Below, piece by piece: positions 1 through 9,100 of a stretch of DNA of 64,000 nucleotides; position 1 is the stretch's first letter; every line of letters begins with the position of its first letter. The position numbers and the translations under genes are program-made. Under the pieces are notes generated by a model that saw only the letters and a program-made list of their open reading frames with translations, did not search any database and was not told the DNA's origin. The DNA comes from Caulobacter sp031457805 (GTDB lineage: Bacteria; Pseudomonadota; Alphaproteobacteria; Caulobacterales; Caulobacteraceae), in contig NZ_JAVDXI010000001.1 of the NCBI RefSeq assembly GCF_031457805.1, positions 868,001-932,000 of the forward strand, given 5' to 3'.

Positions 1-510
1 CTTTCGGAGAAGGCCGATATCCGACTGGTCGACTACCGGGATGTCGAAGGCCGCTACGACGCCGTCGCCTCCATCGAGATGTTCGAAGCGGTGGGCGAGG
101 AGTACTGGCCTGCCTATTTCAGCAAGGTCCGCGACGTTCTCGCGCCGGGCGGGCGCGCCGGCTTGCAGATCATCACCATTCGCGACGAACTGTTCGACGA
201 GTATCGCGGACAGACCGATTTCATCCAGCGTTACATCTTCCCGGGCGGCATGCTGCCCAGCGAAGCCCGCCTGAAGGAAGAGACCGAGCGCGCAGGCCTG
301 GAATGGAGTGATCTCAAGCGCTTCGGCCAGAATTATGCCGACACCCTGGCCGAATGGGCCCGCCGGTTCGAAGCCGCCTGGAGCGAGATTCGCAAGGACG
401 GGTTCGATGAGCGCTTCCGTCGTCTATGGCGGTTCTATCTGAGCTACTGCGAAGCGGGCTTCCGGACTGAGCGGACCAACGTGATCCAGCTGGGTCTCAG
501 TCGAGCCTAA
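1..510 (+). CDS. cfa: Cyclopropane-fatty-acyl-phospholipid synthase, C-terminal part (5' truncated by window edge)
   Basis: The frame is open from base 1, so the start lies outside the window; about 169 C-terminal residues are visible. The SAM-dependent CFA synthase family transfers a methylene group to unsaturated acyl chains of membrane phospholipids. Support is the segment SIEMFEAVGEEYWPAYF, typical of the family after the SAM site, and the aromatic end WRFYLSYCEAGFRTE followed by NVIQLGLSR, the usual C-terminus. Other members of this family modify fatty acids differently, so the exact product cannot be read from the C-terminal third. Confidence 0.85.
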   Translation, partial: LSEKADIRLVDYRDVEGRYDAVASIEMFEAVGEEYWPAYFSKVRDVLAPGGRAGLQIITIRDELFDEYRGQTDFIQRYIFPGGMLPSEARLKEETERAGLEWSDLKRFGQNYADTLAEWARRFEAAWSEIRKDGFDERFRRLWRFYLSYCEAGFRTERTNVIQLGLSRA

Positions 511-685
511 TTGGTCAGCCTTTGGGCTCAGCTTTCGATCCGGTGTCTTGTGGATAAGGGCCTAAGCACCTCCATCCATTGATGCTTTACCCGTGCACGT
601 GTTGCGCCTTCAGGAAAACTGGGGTTGCGCACGGGCGGCGCGACACGATCTACCAGCGATCCGAAAAACTGCCCCAAGGCTCGCC

Positions 686-1684
686 ATGTCCGTCCTGCCC
701 AGCGTCCTCGACGCGATCGGAAACACACCCCTGATCCGTCTCGCCCGCGCCAGCGAAGCGACCGGATGCGAGATCCTGGGCAAGGCCGAGTTCATGAACC
801 CGGGGCAGTCGGTCAAGGATCGCGCGGCGCGGGCCATCATCCGGGACGCGGAAGCCAAGGGCTTGCTCAAGCCCGGCGGCCGCATCGTCGAGGGCACGGC
901 GGGCAACACCGGCATCGGCCTTGCCATGGTCGCCTCGGCGCTGGGCTACAAGACGACCATCGTCATCCCCCGCACACAGAGCCAGGAGAAAAAGGACGCG
1001 ATCCGCTTGCTGGGCGCGGAGTTGGTTGAGGTGGACGCGGTCCCCTACTCCAATCCTGACAATTACGTCCGCTATTCCGGGCGCTTGGCCGAGGAACTTG
1101 CCAGAAGCGAACCCAACGGCGTGATCTGGGCCAACCAGTTCGACAACACCGCCAATCGCGACGCGCACTACCGCACCACGGGCCCGGAAATCTTCGAGCA
1201 GACAAGCGGTAAGGTCGACGGATTCATCTGCGCTGTCGGCTCGGGCGGGACCCTGGCCGGCGTGGCTGCGGCGCTGCGCGAACGCAATCCCAGCGTCAGG
1301 ATCGGCCTGGCTGATCCCTACGGCGCGGCGCTCTATTCCTGGTACAAGGACGGTGAACTGAAATCGGAGGGCTCATCGATCAGCGAGGGGATCGGCCAGG
1401 GCCGGATCACGGCCAATCTCGAGGACCTGGTCATCGATGATCCATTCCGCGTCTCCGACGAGGAGATGTTGCAGGTCCTCTATGATCTCGTTCAACACGA
1501 AGGCCTGTGCCTGGGCGGATCGGCGGGGATCAACGTCGCCGGCGCGATCAAACTGGCCAAGGCGATGGGTCCGGGCCACACCATCGTGACGGTGCTTTGC
1601 GACCATGGCTCGCGCTACCAGTCCAAGCTGTTCAACCCCGTCTTCCTTAAGGAAAAGGGCCTGCCGACGCCGCCCTGGATGTAG
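686..1684 (+). CDS. cysK: Cysteine synthase (O-acetylserine sulfhydrylase family), 332 aa
   Basis: Fold-type II PLP enzyme that makes cysteine from O-acetylserine and sulfide. The PLP lysine sits in PGQSVKDRAA near residue 41, and the substrate loop reads EGTAGNTG, with Ala where TSGNT is usual. The Gly-rich phosphate loop is GSGGTLAG. The longest frame begins at 593, but MSVLPSVLDAIGNTPLIRL matches normal family starts, so 686 was chosen. It heads a sulfur trio with the sulfurtransferase and cystathionine lyase downstream on the same strand. The TAGNT loop and an extended C-terminus leave some doubt whether the substrate is exactly O-acetylserine. Confidence 0.88.
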   Translation: MSVLPSVLDAIGNTPLIRLARASEATGCEILGKAEFMNPGQSVKDRAARAIIRDAEAKGLLKPGGRIVEGTAGNTGIGLAMVASALGYKTTIVIPRTQSQEKKDAIRLLGAELVEVDAVPYSNPDNYVRYSGRLAEELARSEPNGVIWANQFDNTANRDAHYRTTGPEIFEQTSGKVDGFICAVGSGGTLAGVAAALRERNPSVRIGLADPYGAALYSWYKDGELKSEGSSISEGIGQGRITANLEDLVIDDPFRVSDEEMLQVLYDLVQHEGLCLGGSAGINVAGAIKLAKAMGPGHTIVTVLCDHGSRYQSKLFNPVFLKEKGLPTPPWM

Positions 1685-1757
1685 CTTGCGATCGAGGCGC
1701 GTGGGGGCGATGTTGCCCGGCCCGCAACGTGGCGAGTCAGACCCCGAAAGGCGCCCC

Positions 1758-2615
1758 ATGACCACCCCGTCCGATCCGCTTGTGACCACCGCTTGGCTGG
1801 CTCAGCATCTCGACGCTCCGGACGTAAGAGTGGTCGACGCCTCATGGCACATGCCCGCCGCGCAGCGCGACCCGCACAAGGAGTTCCTCACGGCGCATAT
1901 TCCGGGCGCCGTGTTCTTCGATATCGACGAGATCGCCGACGAGACCAGCGATCTTCCGCACATGATCCCGTCGCCCACAAAGTTCGCCTCACGGGTCCGC
2001 AAGTTGGGGCTCGGCGATGGCTCGCGCATTGTGGTCTACGACAGCACCGGCATTCTGCCCGCCGCGCGCGTCTGGTGGCATTTCCGCGCCATGGGCCACG
2101 AGGATGTCGTCGTGCTGGACGGCGGTCTTCCCAAATGGATCGCCGAGGGTCGCCCGACGGAGGATGGCCCTGCCATGCCGCAAGAACGGCATTTCACGCC
2201 GCGCTATCAAGCCGACGTCTATCGCTCGCTGGAGCAGATGCGCGACATCGTCGCGACCGGTCGCGAGCAGATCATCGACGCGCGCGCCGCAGGACGGTTC
2301 GAAGGCGTCGATCCCGAACCCCGCGCCGGCCTGCGCGGCGGCCACATGCCGGGCGCCCGCAACATCCCCCTGTCGGCCTTGATCGCGCCGGATGGGACCC
2401 TGCTGTTGGCGGATAAGCTGAAGCCGGTGTTCGAAGCCGCCGGCGTCGACATCAACCGGCCCGTCGTCTCCACCTGCGGCTCTGGCATCACGGCCTCGGT
2501 CGTAGCCCTTGCGCTGGCCCGCATGGGCAAGCCGCGCTCGGCGGTTTATGACGGCTCGTGGACGGAATGGGGCGGCCTGGCGGATACGCCGGTCGTCACG
2601 GGCCCGGCCCAGTAG
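1758..2615 (+). CDS. sseA: 3-mercaptopyruvate sulfurtransferase, 285 aa
   Basis: Two-rhodanese-domain sulfurtransferase moving sulfane sulfur from 3-mercaptopyruvate to thiol acceptors. The N-terminal inactive rhodanese repeat runs from about residue 8 to 130. The catalytic one lies at about 155-280, with the active loop STCGSGITA, which is the mercaptopyruvate type (CGSGxTA) and not the thiosulfate type. The ATG at 1758 gives standard family length; a longer frame reaches back into cysK. Only 73 bp separate it from cysK and 23 bp from the cystathionine lyase gene, which suggests one transcription unit for cysteine and methionine metabolism. Confidence 0.92.
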   Translation: MTTPSDPLVTTAWLAQHLDAPDVRVVDASWHMPAAQRDPHKEFLTAHIPGAVFFDIDEIADETSDLPHMIPSPTKFASRVRKLGLGDGSRIVVYDSTGILPAARVWWHFRAMGHEDVVVLDGGLPKWIAEGRPTEDGPAMPQERHFTPRYQADVYRSLEQMRDIVATGREQIIDARAAGRFEGVDPEPRAGLRGGHMPGARNIPLSALIAPDGTLLLADKLKPVFEAAGVDINRPVVSTCGSGITASVVALALARMGKPRSAVYDGSWTEWGGLADTPVVTGPAQ

Positions 2616-2638
2616 TCCCCCCGACCTCGAGACCCGCC

Positions 2639-3799
2639 ATGGATGAAGAAACCCGCCTGATCCACACGGGCTCGGAGCCCGCTCGCCTGGGACGGACGGT
2701 CAATCCGCCTATCCAGCGCGGCTCGACCGTCCTGCTGCCCGACGCCGCTTCGCTGTACGACGACGATCAGCTGACCTACGGCATCACGGGCCTCTCCACG
2801 CCAACCGCGCTGCAGAGCGCGCTCGCCGAGTTGGAAGGCGCGACGAATGTCACCCTCTATCCGTCGGGCCTCGCCGCGATCACCGGGGCCCTGTTGGCCG
2901 TCCTGAAAGCCGGGGACGAGGTGCTCGTCGTCGACAGCGCCTACAAGCCGACCCGCCGTTTCTGCGACCGCGTGCTGGGCCGCTTCGGCGTGACCACGCG
3001 TTACTACGACCCGAAGCTCTCGCCCGATGCGCTGATGGCCCTGGTGACGCCTAGCACCCGTCTGATCGTGCTAGAAGCACCTGGCTCGCTGACCTTCGAG
3101 ATGCAGGACATTCCCGCCATCGCCGCAGCGGCCAACGCGCGGGGCGTCATGACCCTGATCGACAACACCTGGGCGGCGGGCCTGCTGTTCAAGCCGCTGG
3201 CGCATGGCGTCACCCTCAGCGTCCAGGCCCTGACGAAGTATGTCGGCGGGCATTCGGACTGCTTTATGGGTTCAGTCGCGACGCGTGACGACGCCGTCGC
3301 CAAGCTGCTCGGCGACGCCATGTGGGACATCGGCTGGTCGGTGTCGTCCGATGACGCCTACACCATGCTGCGCGGCCTGCGCACCCTTTCGACGCGCCTT
3401 CCCCGCCACGCAGAGAACGGTCTGACCATGGCGCGCTGGCTGCAACAGCGTCCCGAGGTCGCACGCGTGCTGCATCCCGCCCTCCCCGGCGATCCCGGCC
3501 ACGCGATCTGGAAGCGGGATTTCACCGGGGCCTGCGGCCTGTTCGGAGTGGTGCTCAAGCCGTGCTCCCAGAAGGCGGTCCATGCGTTCATGGACAGCCT
3601 GACGCTGTTCGGTCTGGGATTCTCCTGGGGCGGTTACGAGAGCCTGGCGCTGCACTGCGACCCGCAGCTGGGCGCGCGCTCGATCCCGGTGACGCTGGAA
3701 GGGCCACTGCTGCGTTTCCACATTGGTCTGGAGAGCATCGAGGACCTCAAGGCCGATCTCCGCCGAGGCTTCGAGGCCCTGACGGCGCATCCGGCCTAG
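2639..3799 (+). CDS. metC: Cystathionine beta-lyase (trans-sulfuration PLP enzyme), 386 aa
   Basis: Fold-type I PLP enzyme of the Cys/Met metabolism family, expected to split cystathionine to homocysteine, pyruvate and ammonia. The PLP lysine is in SVQALTKYVGGHSD, and the cofactor Asp is in TLIDNTWAAG. The start MDEETRLIHTGSEPARLG is the family's usual beginning. It sits 23 bp after sseA. The FSWGGYESL segment near the C-terminus is characteristic of MetC rather than gamma-synthases. Family members can have mixed specificity, so the C-S lyase label is firmer than the exact substrate. Confidence 0.9.
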   Translation: MDEETRLIHTGSEPARLGRTVNPPIQRGSTVLLPDAASLYDDDQLTYGITGLSTPTALQSALAELEGATNVTLYPSGLAAITGALLAVLKAGDEVLVVDSAYKPTRRFCDRVLGRFGVTTRYYDPKLSPDALMALVTPSTRLIVLEAPGSLTFEMQDIPAIAAAANARGVMTLIDNTWAAGLLFKPLAHGVTLSVQALTKYVGGHSDCFMGSVATRDDAVAKLLGDAMWDIGWSVSSDDAYTMLRGLRTLSTRLPRHAENGLTMARWLQQRPEVARVLHPALPGDPGHAIWKRDFTGACGLFGVVLKPCSQKAVHAFMDSLTLFGLGFSWGGYESLALHCDPQLGARSIPVTLEGPLLRFHIGLESIEDLKADLRRGFEALTAHPA

Positions 3800-3929
3800 C
3801 CGGCTTCGAGAATTCCACAGGCCGCTTTCAGAGGAAATCAGCCCCTGTCTCGGTTGCGGTTCGGGCCGGCGTGACCAGATAGGTCCGCAGACGCCGACGG
3901 TTGGTCGGCGCATGCCTAGGGACGAGTTC

Positions 3930-5006
3930 ATGCCCAACCTGTTCGATCCGCTGCGCGTCGGCGACCTGACCCTGCCCAATCGTGTCGTGATGGCGCCGCT
4001 CACGCGACTGCGCGCCGGTCCGACCCATATCCCGAACGCCTTGATGGCCGAGTACTACGCCCAGCGCGCCTCCGCCGGCCTGCTGATCAGCGAAGGCGTG
4101 CCGGTCTCGCCGCAGGGCGTCGGCTACCCGGGTGTTCCGGGCATCTGGTCGGCCGAGCAGACCGAGGCCTGGAAGCAGGTCACCAAGGCCGTGCATGACA
4201 AGGGCGGCCGCATCTTCATGCAGATCTGGCACGTCGGCCGCATCTCCGACCCGTCGCACCTCAATGGCGCCTCGCCAGTGGGCCCCAGCCCGATCGCCGC
4301 CAAGGGGCATGTCAGCTTGCTTCGCCCCGAACGTCCCTACCCGGTCCCGCACGCCCTCTCGATCGAAGAGATCCAAGGCGTCGTCGAAGACTTCCGGCGC
4401 GCAGCCGAGAACGCTCAGGCCGCCGGCTTTGATGGCGTGCAGCTGCACGGCGCCAACGGCTATCTGCTCGACCAGTTCCTTCAGGACGGCAGCAACCAGC
4501 GCACCGACGCCTATGGCGGTTCGATCGAGAACCGCGCCCGTCTGCTGCTCGAGGCGACGGACGCGGCGATTTCGGTATGGGGCGCCGACCGGGTCGGGGT
4601 GCACCTCGCCCCCCGCCCGGACAGCCACACCATGGGCGACAGCGATCTGGCCAATACTTTCGGCCATGTCGCCGCGGCGCTGAGCCAGCGCAAGATCGCC
4701 TTCGTCTCGGCGCGCGAATACGAGGCGCCCGACAGCCTCGGCCCAGCGCTCAAGGCGGCGTTCGGCGGCCCCTACATCGCCAATGAGAAGTTCGACCTGG
4801 TCAGCGCGAACGCAGCCATAGAGGCCGGGCGCGCCGACGCGATCGCCTTCGGCAAGGCCTATATCGCGAACCCGGATCTGGTGGAGCGTCTCAAGGCCGG
4901 CGCGCCGCTGAACGCGCCGGACCCGTCGACCTTCTATGGCTACGACAACGGGCCGCGCGGCTACACGGACTATCCGACCCTGGCAGAGGCCACCGAGGCC
5001 GCCTAG
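3930..5006 (+). CDS. Old Yellow Enzyme family NADH:flavin oxidoreductase (N-ethylmaleimide reductase-like), 358 aa
   Basis: FMN-containing TIM-barrel ene-reductase reducing activated C=C bonds or xenobiotic nitro compounds with NAD(P)H. The active-site set His/Asn/Tyr is visible in QLHGANGYLLDQFLQ, followed by the family segment TDAYGGSIENRAR. The N-terminus NLFDPLRVGDLTLPNRVVMA is classical. ATG 3930 is preceded by AGGGACGAG; an in-frame ATG at 3912 is the alternative. Physiological substrate is unknown. A GC-rich hairpin with a short T run follows the gene. Confidence 0.88.
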   Translation: MPNLFDPLRVGDLTLPNRVVMAPLTRLRAGPTHIPNALMAEYYAQRASAGLLISEGVPVSPQGVGYPGVPGIWSAEQTEAWKQVTKAVHDKGGRIFMQIWHVGRISDPSHLNGASPVGPSPIAAKGHVSLLRPERPYPVPHALSIEEIQGVVEDFRRAAENAQAAGFDGVQLHGANGYLLDQFLQDGSNQRTDAYGGSIENRARLLLEATDAAISVWGADRVGVHLAPRPDSHTMGDSDLANTFGHVAAALSQRKIAFVSAREYEAPDSLGPALKAAFGGPYIANEKFDLVSANAAIEAGRADAIAFGKAYIANPDLVERLKAGAPLNAPDPSTFYGYDNGPRGYTDYPTLAEATEAA

Positions 5007-5024
5007 AGAGAGCCGCACGAAACG

Positions 5025-5061
5025 GCGCGCCGAGCCCGTACGATCCGGCTCGGCGCGCTTT
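5025..5061. terminator. Hairpin terminator between convergent genes
   Basis: Perfect 12-bp inverted repeat, GCGCGCCGAGCC at 5025-5036 and its complement at 5047-5058, followed by TTT on the + strand. It lies between the oxidoreductase gene (+) and the convergent FAD protein (-) and could serve both. Confidence 0.75.
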
Positions 5062-6701
5062 CAGCAGGCGCTGACCAAGCCCTCGGCGATGTATTGCTTG
5101 GCAACGGCTTCGGCGACCTTGATGCCGTCGACGGCCGCCGAGAGGATGCCACCGGCATAGCCTGCGCCCTCGCCCGCCGGATAGAGGCCGGCGGTGTTGA
5201 GGCTCTGGAAGTCCTTGCCGCGGGTGATCCGCACCGGCGAGGAGGTCCGGGTTTCCACGCCGGTCAGCACGACGTCGGGATGATCATAGCCAGGAATCTG
5301 GCGACCGAAGACCGGCAGAGCTTCGCGCATGGCCTCGATGGCGAAGCCGGGCAGACATTGCGCCAGATCCGTCAGATGGACGCCCGGCTTGTACGACGGC
5401 GTCACGGCGCCGAAGGCGGTCGAGGGACGCCCGGCCAGGAAGTCGCCGACCAGCTGGCCCGGGGCCTTGTAGGTGCCTCCGCCCGCCTGGAACGCCAGGC
5501 TCTCCCACTTCCGCTGAAAATCGACGCCAGCCAGCGGATGCCCCGGATAGTCGCGCTCAGGATCAATATCGACAACGAAGCCGGAATTGGCGTTCCGCTC
5601 ATTGCGCGAATACTGGCTCATGCCGTTGGTCACGACGCGACCCGGCTCGGATGTCGCGGCTACGACGGTGCCGCCCGGGCACATGCAGAAACTGTAGACC
5701 GTCCGCCCGTTCTTGGTGTGATGCGAGATGGCGTAGGCCGCCGCGCCCAGGTCCTTGTGTCCCGCGCAGTCACCAAAGCGCGCGCGATCGATCCAGGATT
5801 GCGGATGCTCGATCCGCACACCAATCGAGAACGGCTTGGCTTCAATATGGACGCCGCGATCATACAGAACCTGGAACGTGTCGCGGGAGCTGTGCCCCAG
5901 GGCCATGACCACGTGGCTGGCCGGCAGGTACGGCTGGCCGGCGATGTGCAGCCCCTTCACGCGCCGCACGCCGTCCTCGCCCACCGCGATGTCGAAGTCC
6001 TCGACCCGGTGCTGCCAGCGATACTCACCGCCCAGGCTCTCGATCAGGGCCCGCATGTTCTCGACCATGTGCACCAGGCGGAAGGTGCCGATATGCGGAT
6101 GGGCCTCTGTCAGGATCTCCTCGGGCGCTCCGGCCTTGACGAACTCGGTGAGCACCTTGCGGCCCAGGAAGCGCGGATCCTTGATCTGGCTGTAGAGCTT
6201 GCCGTCCGAGAAGGTTCCCGCCCCGCCCTCGCCGAACTGGACGTTGGACTCCGGGTTCAACTCGCTGCGGCGCCAAAGCCCCCAGGTGTCCTTGGTGCGC
6301 TCGCGCACGACCTTGCCGCGGTCGACGATGATCGGCTTCAGGCCCATCTGCGCCAGGATCAGGCCGGCGAACAGCCCGCAAGGACCCGCGCCGATGACGA
6401 CCGGGCGCGGCCCATCAAAGCCTTCGGGGGCCTTGGCGACGAAGCGATAGCCGGTGTCCGGCGTGACCCGCACATGGTGGTCGCCCTCGAACCGGCGCAG
6501 CACCTCGGCCTCGTCGCGCAGGACGACATCGACCGAATAGACCATCTGGATGGCGGACTTCTTGCGCGCGTCGTTGGCGCGGCGGGCCACCGCGAAACTC
6601 ACTAGGTCCGAGGCCGGCACGCCCAGACGCGCCAGGATGGCGGGCTCCATCGCGTCCGGCGGGTGGCCGAGCGGCAGCTTCAGTTCCGAAATACGCAGCA
6701 T
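5061..6701 (-). CDS. FAD-dependent oxidoreductase/dehydrogenase of uncharacterised family (COG2509-like), 546 aa
   Basis: A Rossmann FAD-binding motif occurs internally, VIGAGPCGLFAGLILAQMG at about residue 102. It follows an N-terminal domain of about 95 residues, which is the architecture of the widespread but functionally obscure NAD(P)/FAD-dependent oxidoreductases. A second FAD contact GLYPAGEGAGYAGGI is near the C-terminus. The segment NVQFGEGGAGTFSDGKLYSQ is conserved in this family. It is monocistronic on the minus strand. No substrate can be inferred from the neighbours. Confidence 0.8.
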   Translation of the reverse strand: MLRISELKLPLGHPPDAMEPAILARLGVPASDLVSFAVARRANDARKKSAIQMVYSVDVVLRDEAEVLRRFEGDHHVRVTPDTGYRFVAKAPEGFDGPRPVVIGAGPCGLFAGLILAQMGLKPIIVDRGKVVRERTKDTWGLWRRSELNPESNVQFGEGGAGTFSDGKLYSQIKDPRFLGRKVLTEFVKAGAPEEILTEAHPHIGTFRLVHMVENMRALIESLGGEYRWQHRVEDFDIAVGEDGVRRVKGLHIAGQPYLPASHVVMALGHSSRDTFQVLYDRGVHIEAKPFSIGVRIEHPQSWIDRARFGDCAGHKDLGAAAYAISHHTKNGRTVYSFCMCPGGTVVAATSEPGRVVTNGMSQYSRNERNANSGFVVDIDPERDYPGHPLAGVDFQRKWESLAFQAGGGTYKAPGQLVGDFLAGRPSTAFGAVTPSYKPGVHLTDLAQCLPGFAIEAMREALPVFGRQIPGYDHPDVVLTGVETRTSSPVRITRGKDFQSLNTAGLYPAGEGAGYAGGILSAAVDGIKVAEAVAKQYIAEGLVSAC

Positions 6702-6745
6702 GACGCGCCTCTTAGCCGGAACGCGGCCGATGCGCCATCCAGGAG

Positions 6746-9091
6746 CTAGATCTGAACCAGCCGGCCTGCGCGCAGACCAATGCGGCGGGCTTGCCCCTTC
6801 CGCAGATCGAGCACCAGATGTGAGCTCCCGCAGACGAGCCGAACGGAGCCATCCGCTCCAGCTCTGACGATCGCCTCCTCAAGCCGCCCCGCCCGCCAGC
6901 GTACGTCGACACCCACTGCGCCCCGCGCGCGAAGGCCCGTCATGTGTCCGGTCGGCCAGGCGGACGGCAAGGCCGGCAGCAGGTGGATGTGATCGTTGCG
7001 ACTTTGCAGGATCATCTCGGTCATGCCCGAGACGCCACCGAAATTGCCGTCGATCTGGAACGGCGGATGGGAGTCGAACATGTTCGGGTAGGTGCGCTCG
7101 GGCCCAAGCAGCAGCTTGAGAATGTGATGGGCGTGATCCCCCTCGCCCAGCCGAGCCCAGAGGTTCAGTCGCCAGGCGATGGCCCAGCCCGTCGACAGAT
7201 CGCCCCGCGTCTGGAGGCTGGTCCGCGCCGCCGCCGCCAAGGCGGGCGTCTGGTCGATCGTGATCTGGTCCGACGGGAACAGGCCGTAGAGATGCGAGAC
7301 GTGGCGGTGCTGGATGTCCGGCGCCTCGGCGTCCCAGTCCTCGAGCCACTCCTGCAGTTGTCCGTCCTTGCCGATCTTGTAGGGCGCCAAGCGGGCGCAG
7401 GCGGACGTCAGCTCGGCGACGAAGGCTTCGTCCCGCCCGAGGATCGCCTCGGCCTTCAGGCAGTTATCGAACAGGTCCCTGAGGATGGCCTGATCCATCG
7501 TGGGCCCGGCGACGAGAGCGGCGCCGCGAGCGTGCTCGTTCTCGGGCGAGATCGACGGGCTTGTCACCAGCGCGCCGGAGACAGGGTCGACCACCAAGGT
7601 GTCGAGGAAGAAGCGCGCCGCGCCCTTCATGAGCGGATAGACGCGCGCCAGATAAGCCCGGTCGCGCCCGTAGTCATAGTGATCCCAAACGTGCTTGCAG
7701 AGCCAAGCCCCGCCGGTCGGCCAGACCCCGTACTTCGCGCCGTCGATGGGCCCTGTCGCGCGCCACAGATCGGTGTTGTGGTGTGTGACCCAACCGCGTG
7801 CGCCATACACCGCCTTGGCCATGCGCTCGCCTGTCTGCGCGATATCCGAAACCAGGGCGATCAATGGCTCGACCAGTTCGGGGAGCGCCGTCGGCTCGGC
7901 CGGCCAGTAGTTCATCTCGGTGTTGATGTTGATCGTGTACTTGCCACCCCAGGGCGCTGAGGTCTTGTCGTTCCAGATCCCCTGCAGGTTGGCCGGTTGG
8001 CTTCCGGGTCGCGAACAGGCGATCAGCAGGTAGCGCCCGTATTGGAAGTAGAGCGCCGCGAGGGATGGGTCGTCCGTCATGGGCGAGCGACGGACCCGCT
8101 GGTCGGTCGGCGCCAGCGCAGCCCGCGTGTGACCAAAATCGACGCTCACGCGCCGAAAGAGCGCGCGGTGATCGGCTTGATGTCGCTCGAGCAACCGGGG
8201 CCACGACCGGCCGGCCGAGCGCGCCAGTGTCGCCACATTGAGCGCGCGGGGATCGCCGGAGACATCATCATAGCGGCGAAAGCTGGTCGCGGCCGCGATC
8301 AGCAGGACGACCTCGTCCGCCGCCTCCACGCATAGTTTGCCGTCACGGCGCATGACCCGGCCGCCCATGGCGCGAACCTGGACGCGGCATTCAAACCGCA
8401 GACGCGCCGGTACGCCTTGCTGACTGTCGTTGACGCCAGACAGAACCAGCGCTTCCCCCTCAACGGCGACATCGCTCTTGAGGGGCGAGGCGAAGCTCAG
8501 CTCTACAGAGATCGCGCCGGCTCGGCTGGCTGACAGTCGAAAGACGATCACCCCGTCCGGCGCGCTGGCGAAAACCTCGCGCTGGTGCGCCACGCCGCCC
8601 AGCCGAAAGCGCGTCGTCGCAATCGCCCCGTCGAGATCCAGCTCTCGCCTGTAGTCCGAGATCGGCTGGGTCAGACCCGGAAAGTCCAGACGCAGGTCGC
8701 CGATCGTCTGGTAAGACATCTGATGCTTGGGTCGCGCCAGGAACTTGGCGTCGGCCAGCGCCTCGGCCTTGGCGTACTCCCCCGCCGCGATCAGGCGTCG
8801 GATCTCAGGCAGCGCGGCGCTAGCCTCGGGATTGATCGGCTCATAGGGCCCGCCCGCCCACAGCGTGTCTTCGTTCAACTGCAGCCGTTCGGCCGCCACG
8901 CCGCCAAAGACCATCGCGCCAAGCCTGCCGGAGCCGACCGGCAGGGCCTCGACCCACTCGACGGCGGGCTGCCGGTACCAAAGGCGTTGGTTCAGCGCCT
9001 CGACTGAGCGGGCGCGCACTGGCGCGGCGCCGACCAGCGCCGAGCCGCCCAGAGCAGCGACGGCGCTACGGCGCGTAGGCCTGATCACCAC
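6746..9091 (-). CDS. Glycoside hydrolase family 95 (alpha-L-fucosidase/alpha-L-galactosidase type), Tat/Sec exported, 781 aa
   Basis: Inverting hydrolase of terminal alpha-L-fucosyl or L-galactosyl residues, probably acting on xyloglucan or similar side chains in the periplasm or outside. N-terminal RPTRRSAVAALGGSALVGA looks like a twin-arginine signal. Family landmarks: LNEDTLWAGGPY at the start of the catalytic core, the asparagine pair in YTININTEMNYWPAEP, the acid region SPSISPENEH, and QIDGNFGGVSGMTEMI with the conserved Asp. The start is GTG with AGGGA about 7 nt upstream. It lies 9 bp behind the GH51 gene, so the two are probably co-transcribed. GH95 also contains other specificities, so the sugar is uncertain. 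Confidence 0.85.
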   Translation of the reverse strand: MVIRPTRRSAVAALGGSALVGAAPVRARSVEALNQRLWYRQPAVEWVEALPVGSGRLGAMVFGGVAAERLQLNEDTLWAGGPYEPINPEASAALPEIRRLIAAGEYAKAEALADAKFLARPKHQMSYQTIGDLRLDFPGLTQPISDYRRELDLDGAIATTRFRLGGVAHQREVFASAPDGVIVFRLSASRAGAISVELSFASPLKSDVAVEGEALVLSGVNDSQQGVPARLRFECRVQVRAMGGRVMRRDGKLCVEAADEVVLLIAAATSFRRYDDVSGDPRALNVATLARSAGRSWPRLLERHQADHRALFRRVSVDFGHTRAALAPTDQRVRRSPMTDDPSLAALYFQYGRYLLIACSRPGSQPANLQGIWNDKTSAPWGGKYTININTEMNYWPAEPTALPELVEPLIALVSDIAQTGERMAKAVYGARGWVTHHNTDLWRATGPIDGAKYGVWPTGGAWLCKHVWDHYDYGRDRAYLARVYPLMKGAARFFLDTLVVDPVSGALVTSPSISPENEHARGAALVAGPTMDQAILRDLFDNCLKAEAILGRDEAFVAELTSACARLAPYKIGKDGQLQEWLEDWDAEAPDIQHRHVSHLYGLFPSDQITIDQTPALAAAARTSLQTRGDLSTGWAIAWRLNLWARLGEGDHAHHILKLLLGPERTYPNMFDSHPPFQIDGNFGGVSGMTEMILQSRNDHIHLLPALPSAWPTGHMTGLRARGAVGVDVRWRAGRLEEAIVRAGADGSVRLVCGSSHLVLDLRKGQARRIGLRAGRLVQI

Positions 9092-9100
9092 GCGCCGTCC

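Noticed and set aside
511..685. Possible riboswitch (SAM type) upstream of the cysteine synthase gene
   Set aside because: No recognisable SAM-II or other conserved riboswitch core was seen in this 175-bp gap or upstream of the cystathionine lyase.
5094..6605. 503-codon open frame on the + strand opposite the FAD oxidoreductase gene
   Set aside because: Antisense frame of a GC-rich gene. The minus strand carries the FAD-binding motif and family features; the + frame translates to low-complexity Arg/Ala/Gly-rich sequence without motifs. Similar shadows at 11092-12369, 19456-20529, 27860-29362, 31282-32502 and 48454-50100 were rejected for the same reason.
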